Of a DNA stretch of 5,397 nt, positions 1-5,271 are shown piece after piece. Made by a program: the position numbers and the translations under genes. Position 1 is the first letter of the stretch; each line of letters starts with the position of its first letter. The stretch is from Nitrososphaeria archaeon (GTDB lineage Archaea > Thermoproteota > Nitrososphaeria > Conexivisphaerales > UBA164), in NCBI GenBank assembly GCA_029775955.1, contig JARVJW010000010.1:1-5397 (forward strand), written 5' to 3'. The notes under the pieces are model-generated. The model saw only the letters and a program-made list of their open reading frames with translations. It ran no database searches and was not told where the DNA came from.

Positions 1-53
1 CTTGTCTCCCTGCCTTTCTCCCGTATCCTGCTGTTCTTTTCCGCACTAACCAT
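1..53 (-). CDS. tnpB: N-terminus of probable TnpB (IS605 OrfB-type) protein, cut by window edge
   Basis: An ATG at 53-51 on the minus strand opens a frame that runs off the window edge, giving 17 residues that begin MVSAEKNSRIREKGRET. A run of charged residues of the type EKNxRIxEKxxxT resembles the start of archaeal IS605 OrfB/TnpB proteins as I remember them, but 17 residues are too few for a firm family call. The stronger argument is context: the sequence just upstream (53-185) recurs inverted at the other end of the window, as expected for the left end of a repeated insertion element. A partial Shine-Dalgarno-like AAGGT lies 8 bases before the ATG. If the call is right, the full protein would be an RNA-guided nuclease of about 400 residues. 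Whether it is intact cannot be seen. Confidence 0.45.
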   Translation of the reverse strand, partial: MVSAEKNSRIREKGRET

Positions 54-54
54 A

Positions 55-150
55 TTATTTACCTTGATCTTCAACATACTTTTTTAACACATCAAGTGTT
101 ACTTGTCCTATTATAGCTGTATGATTATAAATACTTTTGCTCGCTTTCAT
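55..150 (-). CDS. Small ORF of 31 residues inside the repeat, upstream of tnpB
   Basis: ATG at 150-148 opens a 31-residue frame starting MKASKSIYNHTAIIGQV and ending DVLKKYVEDQGK, with its stop at 57-55. Only one base separates this stop from the tnpB ATG, so translation of the two could be coupled. I recognise no domain; the tail is charged and could be helical. Against its being real, the TATA box at 131-125 lies inside the frame, so a transcript from it would miss the ATG. The other repeat copy has a 7-base deletion that shifts the frame and ends it after 19 residues. It may be chance, or a relic of an upstream fusion with tnpB. Confidence 0.2.
   Translation of the reverse strand: MKASKSIYNHTAIIGQVTLDVLKKYVEDQGK
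86..100. repeat. 15-base palindrome between the element's TATA box and tnpB
   Basis: The sequence AACACATCAAGTGTT has perfect 5-base arms (AACAC/GTGTT) around a 5-base centre. It sits about 25 to 45 bases downstream of the TATA box at 131-125, so at or just after the predicted transcription start of tnpB. It could be an operator or a 5' hairpin in the RNA. The other copy of the repeat lacks one arm because of the 7-base deletion. Confidence 0.4.
125..131 (-). promoter_or_regulatory. Candidate TATA box (TTTATAA) of the left element
   Basis: On the minus strand the sequence reads AAAAGTATTTATAATC, a good archaeal box A with preceding purines that could serve as a BRE. Transcription would start about 26 bases downstream, near base 102, giving a leader of roughly 50 bases before the putative tnpB ATG at 53. 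The box is identical in the right repeat copy at 5326-5332. Confidence 0.45.
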
Positions 151-232
151 CCAAGTCAAGGGGACTTCCCGCTCGCTGAGTTAAAAGTTTTTACACACTC
201 TATTGAAGGCAATCATAAAAGGCATTAAATAA

Positions 233-1048
233 TTAGCTATATTTCTCAGATATAGCAGTAAAATCTTCCTGTGAAAGCCTCCAACCCATGGCTCCCAAGT
301 TTTCCTTTATATGGTCTATTTTTTCAGATTTAGGAATTGGTATTGCGCCATTTGATAATAACCAGTTCAATGCAATTTGGGCAGCTGTTTTACTATATTT
401 TTTTCCTACTTCGCTTAGAAAGTTTTCCCTAAGCACTAAACCTTTTTCCAAAGGTGTATATGCTATGAGAGCAATATTATCCCTTTTGCAATAGGGCAAA
501 AGAAGTTTTTCCGGTTCCCTGTAAAGCAAATTATATTTTACCTCGTCGGCTACCAGGTCGCTGCGAGGCATTTCTTCTCTAGCCCTTTTTAGCAACTCAA
601 CATCAAAGTTACTTACGCCAGCATACCTTATTTTTCCATCATCTATCAGTTTTTGCATTGCAGAAAGAGATTCTCTTAGTGGAATTTGATCATTTGGCCA
701 GTGTATTAGATAAAGGTCGATATAGGATAGGTTTAACCTTTTTAACGAATCTTCAGCCGCTTTTATGACTTGCTCTCTTTTCAGATGTGTGTACCACACT
801 TTGCTTATTATGAAAATTTTTTCCCTTTCAACTTTATTTATCGCTTTACCAACAAGCTCCTCTGTATGGCCTTGGGCATAAAATTCCGCCGTATCTAGCA
901 AGTTTAGGCCGTTATTGATGGCAAACTTTATAGCGCTTATTATTTCAGTGTCTCTTGAGCTGTCGGCATAAGTTTTACCGCCCATGCCCCAGGTTCCCAA
1001 CCCAATAGGTATTACTCTGTCTTTTCCAATTAATTTAAAATCATGCAC
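233..1048 (-). CDS. Aldo/keto reductase, NAD(P)H-dependent
   Basis: This 271-residue protein is a full-length soluble aldo/keto reductase, a TIM-barrel enzyme that reduces aldehydes or ketones to alcohols with NAD(P)H. The catalytic tetrad is complete: D52 and Y57 in LDTAEFY, K83 in ISKVW and H116 in YLIHWP. GLGTWGMGG (16-24) lies on the first strand, GVSNF (144-148) is the family signature, and IPIPKS (236-241) is the usual cofactor-phosphate-binding stretch near the C-terminus. The start is GTG at 1048-1046. A stop codon lies two codons upstream in frame and no in-frame ATG is nearby, and a TATA box is centred 26 bases before the GTG, so the mRNA is probably leaderless. It is transcribed away from the oxidoreductase operon, as a single gene with no operon partner here. 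The physiological substrate cannot be told from the sequence; sugar- or aldehyde-detoxifying relatives are common. Confidence 0.93.
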   Translation of the reverse strand: MHDFKLIGKDRVIPIGLGTWGMGGKTYADSSRDTEIISAIKFAINNGLNLLDTAEFYAQGHTEELVGKAINKVEREKIFIISKVWYTHLKREQVIKAAEDSLKRLNLSYIDLYLIHWPNDQIPLRESLSAMQKLIDDGKIRYAGVSNFDVELLKRAREEMPRSDLVADEVKYNLLYREPEKLLLPYCKRDNIALIAYTPLEKGLVLRENFLSEVGKKYSKTAAQIALNWLLSNGAIPIPKSEKIDHIKENLGAMGWRLSQEDFTAISEKYS

Positions 1049-1070
1049 GATTTAATTGTGTTATACTTAA

Positions 1071-1077
1071 TTTAAAA
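1071..1077 (-). promoter_or_regulatory. TATA box of the aldo/keto reductase gene
   Basis: The minus strand reads GGTTTTAAATTAAG, with TTTTAAA centred 26 bases upstream of the GTG at 1048. This is the canonical archaeal box A to start-site distance, so transcription should begin on or next to the start codon. No Shine-Dalgarno match precedes the GTG, which agrees with a leaderless transcript. Confidence 0.6.
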
Positions 1078-1227
1078 CCATAACTCTGATTGTGCGCCAA
1101 CAAATCCATTTAGCAGCGAACTGCCCACCCTTGCGAACGGGCTCTATCACGTTTGCAACTTCTCGTCTCATAGGCAATGCTTGAGATCACATGGAGTATG
1201 CACTTTATTCAGCAAGCTATATCCTCT

Positions 1228-1240
1228 GCGAGCTTCTCGC
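1228..1240. repeat. Perfect 5-bp hairpin GCGAG-CTT-CTCGC
   Basis: GCGAGCTTCTCGC forms a 5-bp GC-rich stem with a three-base loop, standing out from AT-richer surroundings. Hairpins of this size occur at the ends of IS200/IS605-group elements, and the repeat at the window edges also carries GCGAGC. It could be a relic element end, but no matching partner end was found nearby. Confidence 0.3.
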
Positions 1241-1338
1241 CCAGGTCCCCAACCTTCCTTCCTTACCTTTAAAGCATTGCACGAGGGGCAACTCCCTTCT
1301 GATAGTTTCACTGAAGAATGGCAGTTGTTTTTACGAAT

Positions 1339-1690
1339 CTACCCACTTAAGTGCTCACCTTTAGGCGATTGCTGAATCTGGAAGTTTCATTTATTATCTT
1401 TCCAAAAAGCTTTGACCAGATGCTATGTTGTCATTCGGTAAGTGATGTATTCATAATTTTCTGTAGTAGCTTGCAAGTTTTTTTATATCTTGATTGGCCA
1501 ATGTGTAAATTTCCTATTTATTTTCTTCCTAAATTTCTATCAGCGGTTAACGGCCACAGAAATATAACGAATTGAACTAAAAAATCCCATAATGGCTAAC
1601 ATAATAATGTTTAGAGCCACTTCTGCAGCACTCAGAGCAGCAATAAATCGGCAATCAACTAAATCACAAATTAGCAGGAGCGAGAGAACT
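1339..1690. other. Interval without a recognisable gene
   Basis: Both strands carry only short open frames here. The plus-strand frames around 1351-1575 and from 1592 have no recognisable motif, codon pattern or promoter, and the minus-strand frames are cut by several stops. The composition is AT-rich with several T runs. Given the truncated tnpB that begins just downstream, this stretch may be decayed transposon sequence or ordinary intergenic DNA. No RuvC-I (GIDxG) motif expected of the missing tnpB 5' half could be found. Confidence 0.4.
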
Positions 1691-1701
1691 AGCACATATT
1701 G

Positions 1702-2141
1702 GCGCGCTCGGGATCACATCAAGCACCTGCAAAGAACAGGGGAAAGGTATTGCTTGAAAAATCTTGGAGAAAGGTCAGGAGGCAGACAGGACTTCGCCCA
1801 CGAGCTCAAGATAACAAATTGATAGCATTTGAAGATTCAGTATATGACAAAAAAACATTCGCTCACATCGGCAATAATGGACTCATGCCAACTGCCTATC
1901 AGAAAGGCGCGGGCTGGTATCAATTCAGCAACATCTCGGAAATGCTCCAGATCTGGATCCTGATGAAAGACATATCTAGGCTAACATTCGAGTGCATGCA
2001 GATAGGGATTTAAATGCTGCCAGAAACATTCTACTATAGGTGAAACAGCACGTGCAGGAAGCCTCTACTGTGAAGCCAAAAGGCTTTGAACTAAATATCA
2101 GAGCTCTGGAAATAGGCTTAATAGTGCAAGCGTATTTTTGA
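1702..2141 (+). pseudogene. tnpB: Degenerate tnpB (IS605 OrfB) with multiple frameshifts
   Basis: The C-terminal half of a TnpB-like RNA-guided nuclease can be read by switching frames. In order: HIKHLQRT (near 1716); KNRGKVLLEKSWRKVRRQ (near 1732) one frame over; RQDFAHELKITN (near 1783); KLIAFEDS (1817-1840), which carries the RuvC-II glutamate; then DKKTF, NNGLMPTAYQKGAGWYQF to about 1926. A deletion of perhaps 25-30 codons follows. After it come TSRKCSRSGS (near 1932, first zinc-finger pair, second Cys apparently lost), KDISRLTFECMQ (near 1966), and HADRDLNAARNILL (1995-2036) with the RuvC-III aspartate, ending in TAG 2037-2039. The frame beyond that TAG stays open to TGA 2139-2141, so the TAG may itself be a mutation. 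The N-terminal half with RuvC-I is absent or unrecognisable. The gene cannot make a functional protein. The start coordinate is approximate. Confidence 0.85.
2073..2108 (+). repeat. Two hairpins in the tail of the tnpB relic, possible relic element end or guide-RNA scaffold
   Basis: AAGCC-AAAA-GGCTT (2073-2086) is a perfect 5-bp stem with a tetraloop, and CAGAGCTCTG (2099-2108) is a perfect 10-base palindrome. In IS200/IS605-group elements the right end carries a hairpin, and the guide (omega) RNA overlaps the 3' end of tnpB and runs to that end. The position fits. Assigning these hairpins to such an RNA is inference. Confidence 0.35.
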
Positions 2142-2157
2142 AGGCAAATAGGGCGTG

Positions 2158-2164
2158 TTTTTTT
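2158..2164 (+). terminator. T-run, possible terminator after the tnpB relic
   Basis: Seven consecutive T residues follow the relic and precede the oxidoreductase promoter. Archaeal RNA polymerase terminates at such U-rich tracts, so it could insulate the operon from upstream transcription. There is no strong stem in front of it. Confidence 0.25.
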
Positions 2165-2171
2165 AGATATG

Positions 2172-2179
2172 TTTTTATT
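2172..2179 (+). promoter_or_regulatory. Candidate TATA box of the 2-oxoacid:ferredoxin oxidoreductase operon
   Basis: GTTTTTATTTG is the best box A-like stretch before the alpha gene, centred about 30 bases from the ATG at 2206. Transcription starting about 26 bases downstream would leave a leader of only a few bases. No Shine-Dalgarno sequence lies in front of the ATG, so a near-leaderless mRNA is likely. The promoter lies just beyond the decayed tnpB, so the insertion may have replaced or moved the original upstream region. Confidence 0.45.
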
Positions 2180-2205
2180 TGATGTAAAACGGAACATCGA
2201 GTAAA

Positions 2206-4098
2206 ATGGACCTAATTTGGACAACGGGAGGCCCGCAGGGAAGCGGGATTGATACCGCTGCGCATATATTCACAAGAGCTGTGGCAAAGGCAGGATATTA
2301 CGTATATGGTGGCAGGGAGTACTTTTCAAATATAAAGGGGCGGCACAGCTATCTCACAATGAGGATAAGTGATGTGCCAGTTTATTCAATAATGGAAAAA
2401 AAGGATATACTTGTAAGTTATGATGCAGAAACAGTATTTTCTCATTTTCTGGATATTGCGGACACTGGAGTTCTTATATACAACGTAGATGAATCTGATT
2501 TTAAGCTAAGCAACATCCCCAGCATGGTTGACCCTCTAAAGATGAGAATAGCCAATTCGCTTGGCAAAGCAAGCTCAGATATAACCGTTAAGGTCGTTGT
2601 TGATTACTTAAATTCAAGGGGAGTAACCAGCTTTGGATACAGTGCAAATGATGCTGTAAGGGAGCTTGGAAGGCGGTTAAACGAATCGCAGCTGGGTAAA
2701 ATCAGAATAATGATCAACACAATGGCAATTTCCTTATCTACATCTGTTTTAAAAATAGAAAAAGAACTCATATTAGAAGCAATTGAAGACACATTTGGCA
2801 CTAGGTCATTGGCAGAAAATCAGCAGGCTGTAAACCTATCGTACGAAATAGCTTCCAATTGGACCTGGCGTGGAATTACGTTAAAGCGGATGCCAGTAAA
2901 TGGGCACAGGGTATTGATAGATGGGCCAACGTCTATTGCCCTGGGAAAACTGTCGGGTGGGTTAACATTTCAGAGCTACTATCCAATATCGCCAGCCACT
3001 GATGAAAGTGTGTATCTGGAGGGCCATCCTACATTTGGAAGGGGCAACTCCGTAGAGGGAAATGTGGTTGTAGTGCAGACAGAAGACGAGATCTCTGCAA
3101 TAGCAATGGCCAACGGTGCTTCATTGACGGGGGCAAGGTCAGCTACAGCTACTTCAGGACCTGGCTTTGATTTAATGACAGAGGGAATTGGATATGCAGG
3201 AATGGTTGAAATACCTGTTGTCATAACAGACTACATGAGAGGTGGGCCATCAACTGGATTGCCAACAAGAAATGCGCAGGCAGACCTTCTGCAGGCAGTA
3301 TATGGCGGGCATGGGGAATTTCCAAGAATAGTGCTTGCTTCAGGGGACCATGTTGAAGCATTTTATGATGCAGCCAACGCATTTAACTATGCAGAGAGAT
3401 ATCAGTTGCCAGTGATCCATTTAGTTGACAAATCAATCATGAGCTCATATGCAGTAATTGATGAAACATTGATAGATAACAAAAAACTTCAAATAAACAG
3501 GGGAAAAATAGCAGTTGAAAAGGAAGATAATTACAAAAGATTTAAACTCACTGAAGATGGCGTTAGTCCGAGGTCATTCCTAGGGTCTCCCAACAGGTTC
3601 TGGTTGACAGGGGACGAACACAACGAACAGGGCCACATTTCAGATGATGCAGTTATGAGGACGGAAATGTATCTGAAAAGGATGAAGAAAATTGAGCTTG
3701 CGGAAAGTGAAATACCAGAAAGTGAGAAGTACATAACATATGGGAGTGGGTCATCAAGCAAAATCGTTGTGGGATGGGGCAGCACCAAATGGCCAATAAT
3801 AGAAAGCATTAATAGGCTGCAAAGGGAGGGCAGCGAAATGGGATTCATCTATTTTAAAATGTTTTCACCCTTCCCTAAAGGCGTTAAGCGGTTGCTTGAA
3901 GGCAAGGAAATAATAAACATTGAATCAAATTACCTTGGGCAACTGGGAACGCTTCTTGGAAATGAAATATCAGCAACCCCATCATATAGCGCGCTAAAGG
4001 TAAATGGCAGAATGGTTTCTTCATCGGAGGTGTACACCGCCATCAAGCAAATTATTGAAAACGGTGAAAGAAAGGTGATTATGAATGGCACAGCATGA
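2206..4098 (+). CDS. 2-oxoacid:ferredoxin oxidoreductase, fused gamma-alpha subunit
   Basis: This 630-residue cytoplasmic protein is the large subunit of the two-subunit archaeal enzyme that oxidises 2-oxoacids (pyruvate, 2-oxoglutarate and others) with CoA to acyl-CoA, CO2 and reduced ferredoxin. Residues 1 to about 190 are the gamma domain, beginning with GGPQGSGIDTAA (8-19) and REYFSNIKGRHSY (37-49). The alpha part follows, with the family motif YPISPATDES (259-268; YPITP in many relatives), the TSGPGFDLMTEG loop (316-327), conserved R345 in YMRGGPSTGLPT, and a C-terminal domain from about 510 (VVGWGST). The length fits the Sulfolobus- and Thermoplasma-type fused subunit, and the start matches those proteins. 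The stop overlaps the beta gene by 14 bases. No [4Fe-4S] ferredoxin domain is present; the beta subunit carries the cluster. Sequence alone does not separate pyruvate from 2-oxoglutarate preference, and the Sulfolobus enzyme accepts both, so no symbol is given. Confidence 0.95.
   Translation: MDLIWTTGGPQGSGIDTAAHIFTRAVAKAGYYVYGGREYFSNIKGRHSYLTMRISDVPVYSIMEKKDILVSYDAETVFSHFLDIADTGVLIYNVDESDFKLSNIPSMVDPLKMRIANSLGKASSDITVKVVVDYLNSRGVTSFGYSANDAVRELGRRLNESQLGKIRIMINTMAISLSTSVLKIEKELILEAIEDTFGTRSLAENQQAVNLSYEIASNWTWRGITLKRMPVNGHRVLIDGPTSIALGKLSGGLTFQSYYPISPATDESVYLEGHPTFGRGNSVEGNVVVVQTEDEISAIAMANGASLTGARSATATSGPGFDLMTEGIGYAGMVEIPVVITDYMRGGPSTGLPTRNAQADLLQAVYGGHGEFPRIVLASGDHVEAFYDAANAFNYAERYQLPVIHLVDKSIMSSYAVIDETLIDNKKLQINRGKIAVEKEDNYKRFKLTEDGVSPRSFLGSPNRFWLTGDEHNEQGHISDDAVMRTEMYLKRMKKIELAESEIPESEKYITYGSGSSSKIVVGWGSTKWPIIESINRLQREGSEMGFIYFKMFSPFPKGVKRLLEGKEIINIESNYLGQLGTLLGNEISATPSYSALKVNGRMVSSSEVYTAIKQIIENGERKVIMNGTA
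4074..4079 (+). promoter_or_regulatory. Ribosome binding site of the beta subunit gene
   Basis: GGTGAT, a perfect complement of the AUCACC in archaeal 16S rRNA 3' ends, lies inside the last codons of the alpha gene, 5 bases before the ATG at 4085. It supports that ATG over the ATG at 4081, which is in the alpha frame. An internal gene with a strong site, next to first genes lacking one, is the usual archaeal pattern. Confidence 0.75.
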
Positions 4099-5020
4099 AA
4101 AGCTAAGCCTTGCAGATTTAAGAGTTAACGAATGGAATGACTGGTGCCCAGGTTGTGGAGATTTTGGAATACTTTCAGCAGTGCAGATGGCAATGGTGGA
4201 AACTGGGAAGGGCATAAATGACTTTGCAATATTTTCCGGGATAGGATGCTCAGGAAAGACATCAGACTACATCAATACGTTTGGCATACATAACCTTCAT
4301 GGGCGGCCGATACCACACGCAATAGGTGCGAAACTTGCAAACCCCAATCTGGAAGTAATAGTAATAGGTGGAGATGGGGACCTCCTGAGCATAGGTGTAG
4401 GGCATTTTGTAAGTGCCGGAAGAAAAAATGTGGACATGACGGTCATTATAAATGACAACGGCGTTTACGGTCTGACAAAGGGGCAGGCCTCGCCAACGCT
4501 ACCAAGAGGTACAAGGACAAAAGCGCTGCCTTTGCCCAATATAAATGACAGTCTCAACCCGTTGACACTTTCACTGGTATCAGGTTACACTTTTGTAGCT
4601 AGGGGATATGCATATGATATAAAGCACTTAAGTGGCATAATTTTAAGCGCAATAAAGCACAGGGGAAGCGCAGTCATTGACATTTTGCAGCCGTGCCCCA
4701 CATATAACAATATAAATACAAAGGAATACTATGATAAAGCAGTATATAAAATGCAAGGGAACGGGTGGGACCCGGTAGTAAATGATGAGAGTGAAGAAAG
4801 GGCCAAATTCTTGGCCGCTATTGAAAAAAGTATTGAGTGGGGGGATAAAATACCAATAGGAATATTTTACCAGAATGAGCTTGTGCCAACATATGAAGAG
4901 CGCCTCGCTTCCAGGATAAAAACATATATGGATGCACCCCCAGCCAAACAGGAAATATCATATAACGGTGTATCTAACGCAGAAATCAAGCAGTTACTCC
5001 AGTCAAGAAGGGTAGTATAG
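4085..5020 (+). CDS. 2-oxoacid:ferredoxin oxidoreductase, beta subunit
   Basis: This 311-residue protein binds thiamine diphosphate and one [4Fe-4S] cluster and forms the catalytic core with the alpha subunit. Four cluster cysteines are visible: C21 and C24 (WCPGCGDFGI), C55 (GIGCSGK) and C204 (LQPCPTYNN). The spacing of the first three equals that of the Sulfolobus tokodaii enzyme as I recall it (C12, C15, C46). The thiamine diphosphate and Mg2+ motif runs from GDGD (96-99) to NDNGVYGLTKGQ (123-134), and LHGRP (71-75) lies near the cofactor. The C-terminal GIFYQNELVPTYEER is typical of this two-subunit group. Length is normal, with no damage. The gene overlaps the alpha gene by 14 bases and is surely co-transcribed and translated from its own GGTGAT site. 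Substrate range (pyruvate versus 2-oxoglutarate) is not fixed by what can be seen. Confidence 0.95.
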   Translation: MAQHEKLSLADLRVNEWNDWCPGCGDFGILSAVQMAMVETGKGINDFAIFSGIGCSGKTSDYINTFGIHNLHGRPIPHAIGAKLANPNLEVIVIGGDGDLLSIGVGHFVSAGRKNVDMTVIINDNGVYGLTKGQASPTLPRGTRTKALPLPNINDSLNPLTLSLVSGYTFVARGYAYDIKHLSGIILSAIKHRGSAVIDILQPCPTYNNINTKEYYDKAVYKMQGNGWDPVVNDESEERAKFLAAIEKSIEWGDKIPIGIFYQNELVPTYEERLASRIKTYMDAPPAKQEISYNGVSNAEIKQLLQSRRVV

Positions 5021-5080
5021 GGCTAGCACAATAACGGCTAATTTATTGACAGTTTTGAATTCAAGTTTCATCTAAAATAA

Positions 5081-5105
5081 GGGATTAATTTTTCCCATTT
5101 TTTAA
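5081..5105 (+). terminator. U-rich terminator candidate after the oxidoreductase operon
   Basis: GGGATTAATTTTTCCC can fold with a short GGGA/TCCC stem and runs into a further T tract (5098-5103). It lies 60 bases past the beta stop and before the tRNA promoter, where a terminator is expected. The stem is weak, so the T tracts are the main signal. Confidence 0.45.
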
Positions 5106-5139
5106 CAGAACTTTTGATGTGCAGCATAGTATAGCTAAA

Positions 5140-5147
5140 CTTTTAAA
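5140..5147 (+). promoter_or_regulatory. TATA box of tRNA-Gln
   Basis: AAACTTTTAAAGCC carries a box A (CTTTTAAA) centred about 31 bases before the first tRNA base, which predicts a start a few bases upstream of the mature 5' end. This spacing is typical for archaeal tRNA genes, whose short leaders are removed by RNase P. Confidence 0.6.
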
Positions 5148-5174
5148 GCCAGCCCGATTTACTTATACTGCAAA

Positions 5175-5269
5175 AGCCCGGTCGTCTAGGGGCCAAGGAT
5201 TTCGGGCTCTGGATCGCTCCTAGAGCAAGGGGAAACCCGGCGACGGCGGTTCGAATCCGCCCCGGGCTA
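5175..5269 (+). tRNA. tRNA-Gln (anticodon CUG) with intron
   Basis: The gene folds into a full cloverleaf. The acceptor stem is AGCCCGG (5175-5181) with CCGGGCT (5262-5268) and discriminator A5269. The D stem is GTCT/GGAT. The anticodon stem TCGGG (5202-5206) pairs with CCCGG (5236-5240). The variable loop is CGAC, and the T arm is GGCGG-TTCGAAT-CCGCC. After removal of 22 intron bases the anticodon loop reads CTCTGGA, so the anticodon is CTG (5209-5211), reading CAG for glutamine. The A1-T72 end pair and the sequence pattern agree with archaeal tRNA-Gln, which is charged through Glu-tRNA and an amidotransferase. CCA is not encoded. Mature length is 73 bases. It has its own promoter and lies 154 bases past the beta subunit gene. 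The right inverted repeat begins 3 bases after the 3' end. Confidence 0.93.
5213..5234 (+). other. tRNA intron, 22 bases, at canonical position 37/38
   Basis: A bulge-helix-bulge is visible. The 4-bp central helix CTCT (5207-5210) pairs with GGGG (5229-5232), using two G-U pairs. It is flanked by 3-base bulges GGA (5211-5213) and AAA (5233-5235), both cut after their second base. Inside, GCTC (5216-5219) pairs with GAGC (5223-5226) around a CTA loop. This is the substrate of the archaeal splicing endonuclease. Confidence 0.88.
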
Positions 5270-5271
5270 TA

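Larger units (their letters stand above)
53..185 (-). repeat. Left copy of long inverted repeat, probable left end of a tnpB-type IS
   Basis: The reverse complement of these 133 bases matches 5272-5397 along its whole length. The only differences are one substitution and one 7-base indel. The shared sequence starts with TTTAACTCAGCGAGC (inner side, base 185) and ends at the ATG of the putative tnpB (outer side). It holds two AGCGAGC direct repeats, a hairpin with stem AAGTC/GACTT and loop CCCTT, a TATA box and a small ORF. A subterminal hairpin close to a non-inverted end is the usual architecture of IS200/IS605-group left ends. The inner boundary TTTAAC would be or include the target motif, because such elements insert 3' of a short conserved motif without target duplication. 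The repeat is seen directly; the element assignment is inference. Confidence 0.8.
1067..1338 (-). pseudogene. Possible degenerate coding fragment with a CPSC knuckle (unidentified)
   Basis: A minus-strand frame open from 1338 to 1168 encodes 56 residues without a credible start, including the zinc-knuckle-like SEGSCPSCNALKVRK. It ends at TGA 1170-1168, overlapping an ATG at 1171-1169 that opens a second frame of 34 residues (MRREVANVIEPVRKGG... to WRTIRVMVLN) ending at 1067, next to the aldo/keto reductase promoter. The overlapping stop and start could mark a frameshift in one former gene. A single CxxC pair followed by basic residues is seen in transposase zinc ribbons and many other proteins. 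No second CxxC pair is clear and I do not recognise the family. Other minus-strand frames upstream are broken by stops. This may be chance. Confidence 0.2.

Noticed and set aside
1181..1575. Plus-strand frames of 64 and 74 codons between the aldo/keto reductase and the tnpB relic
   Set aside because: No motifs, no ribosome site, Cys- and Phe-rich random-looking translation. The minus strand of part of this stretch looks slightly more coding-like.
1592..2013. Two overlapping plus-strand open frames of 76 and 104 codons as genes
   Set aside because: Both contain pieces of one TnpB sequence in alternating frames (HLQRT, KNRGKV, RQDFAHEL, LIAFEDS, FEC). They are parts of a frameshifted pseudogene, not separate proteins.
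2604..3848. Minus-strand open frames opposite the alpha subunit gene
   Set aside because: They lie antisense to a well-supported gene with complete family motifs, have no recognisable content and no promoter; they are shadows.
5175..5269. tRNA-Glu, suggested by a GGATTTCGGG stretch resembling the tRNA-Glu D/anticodon region
   Set aside because: The TTC falls at position 26 to 28, not in the loop. Proper pairing of the acceptor and anticodon stems and the bulge-helix-bulge put CTG in the anticodon, and the AG...CT acceptor end fits tRNA-Gln.
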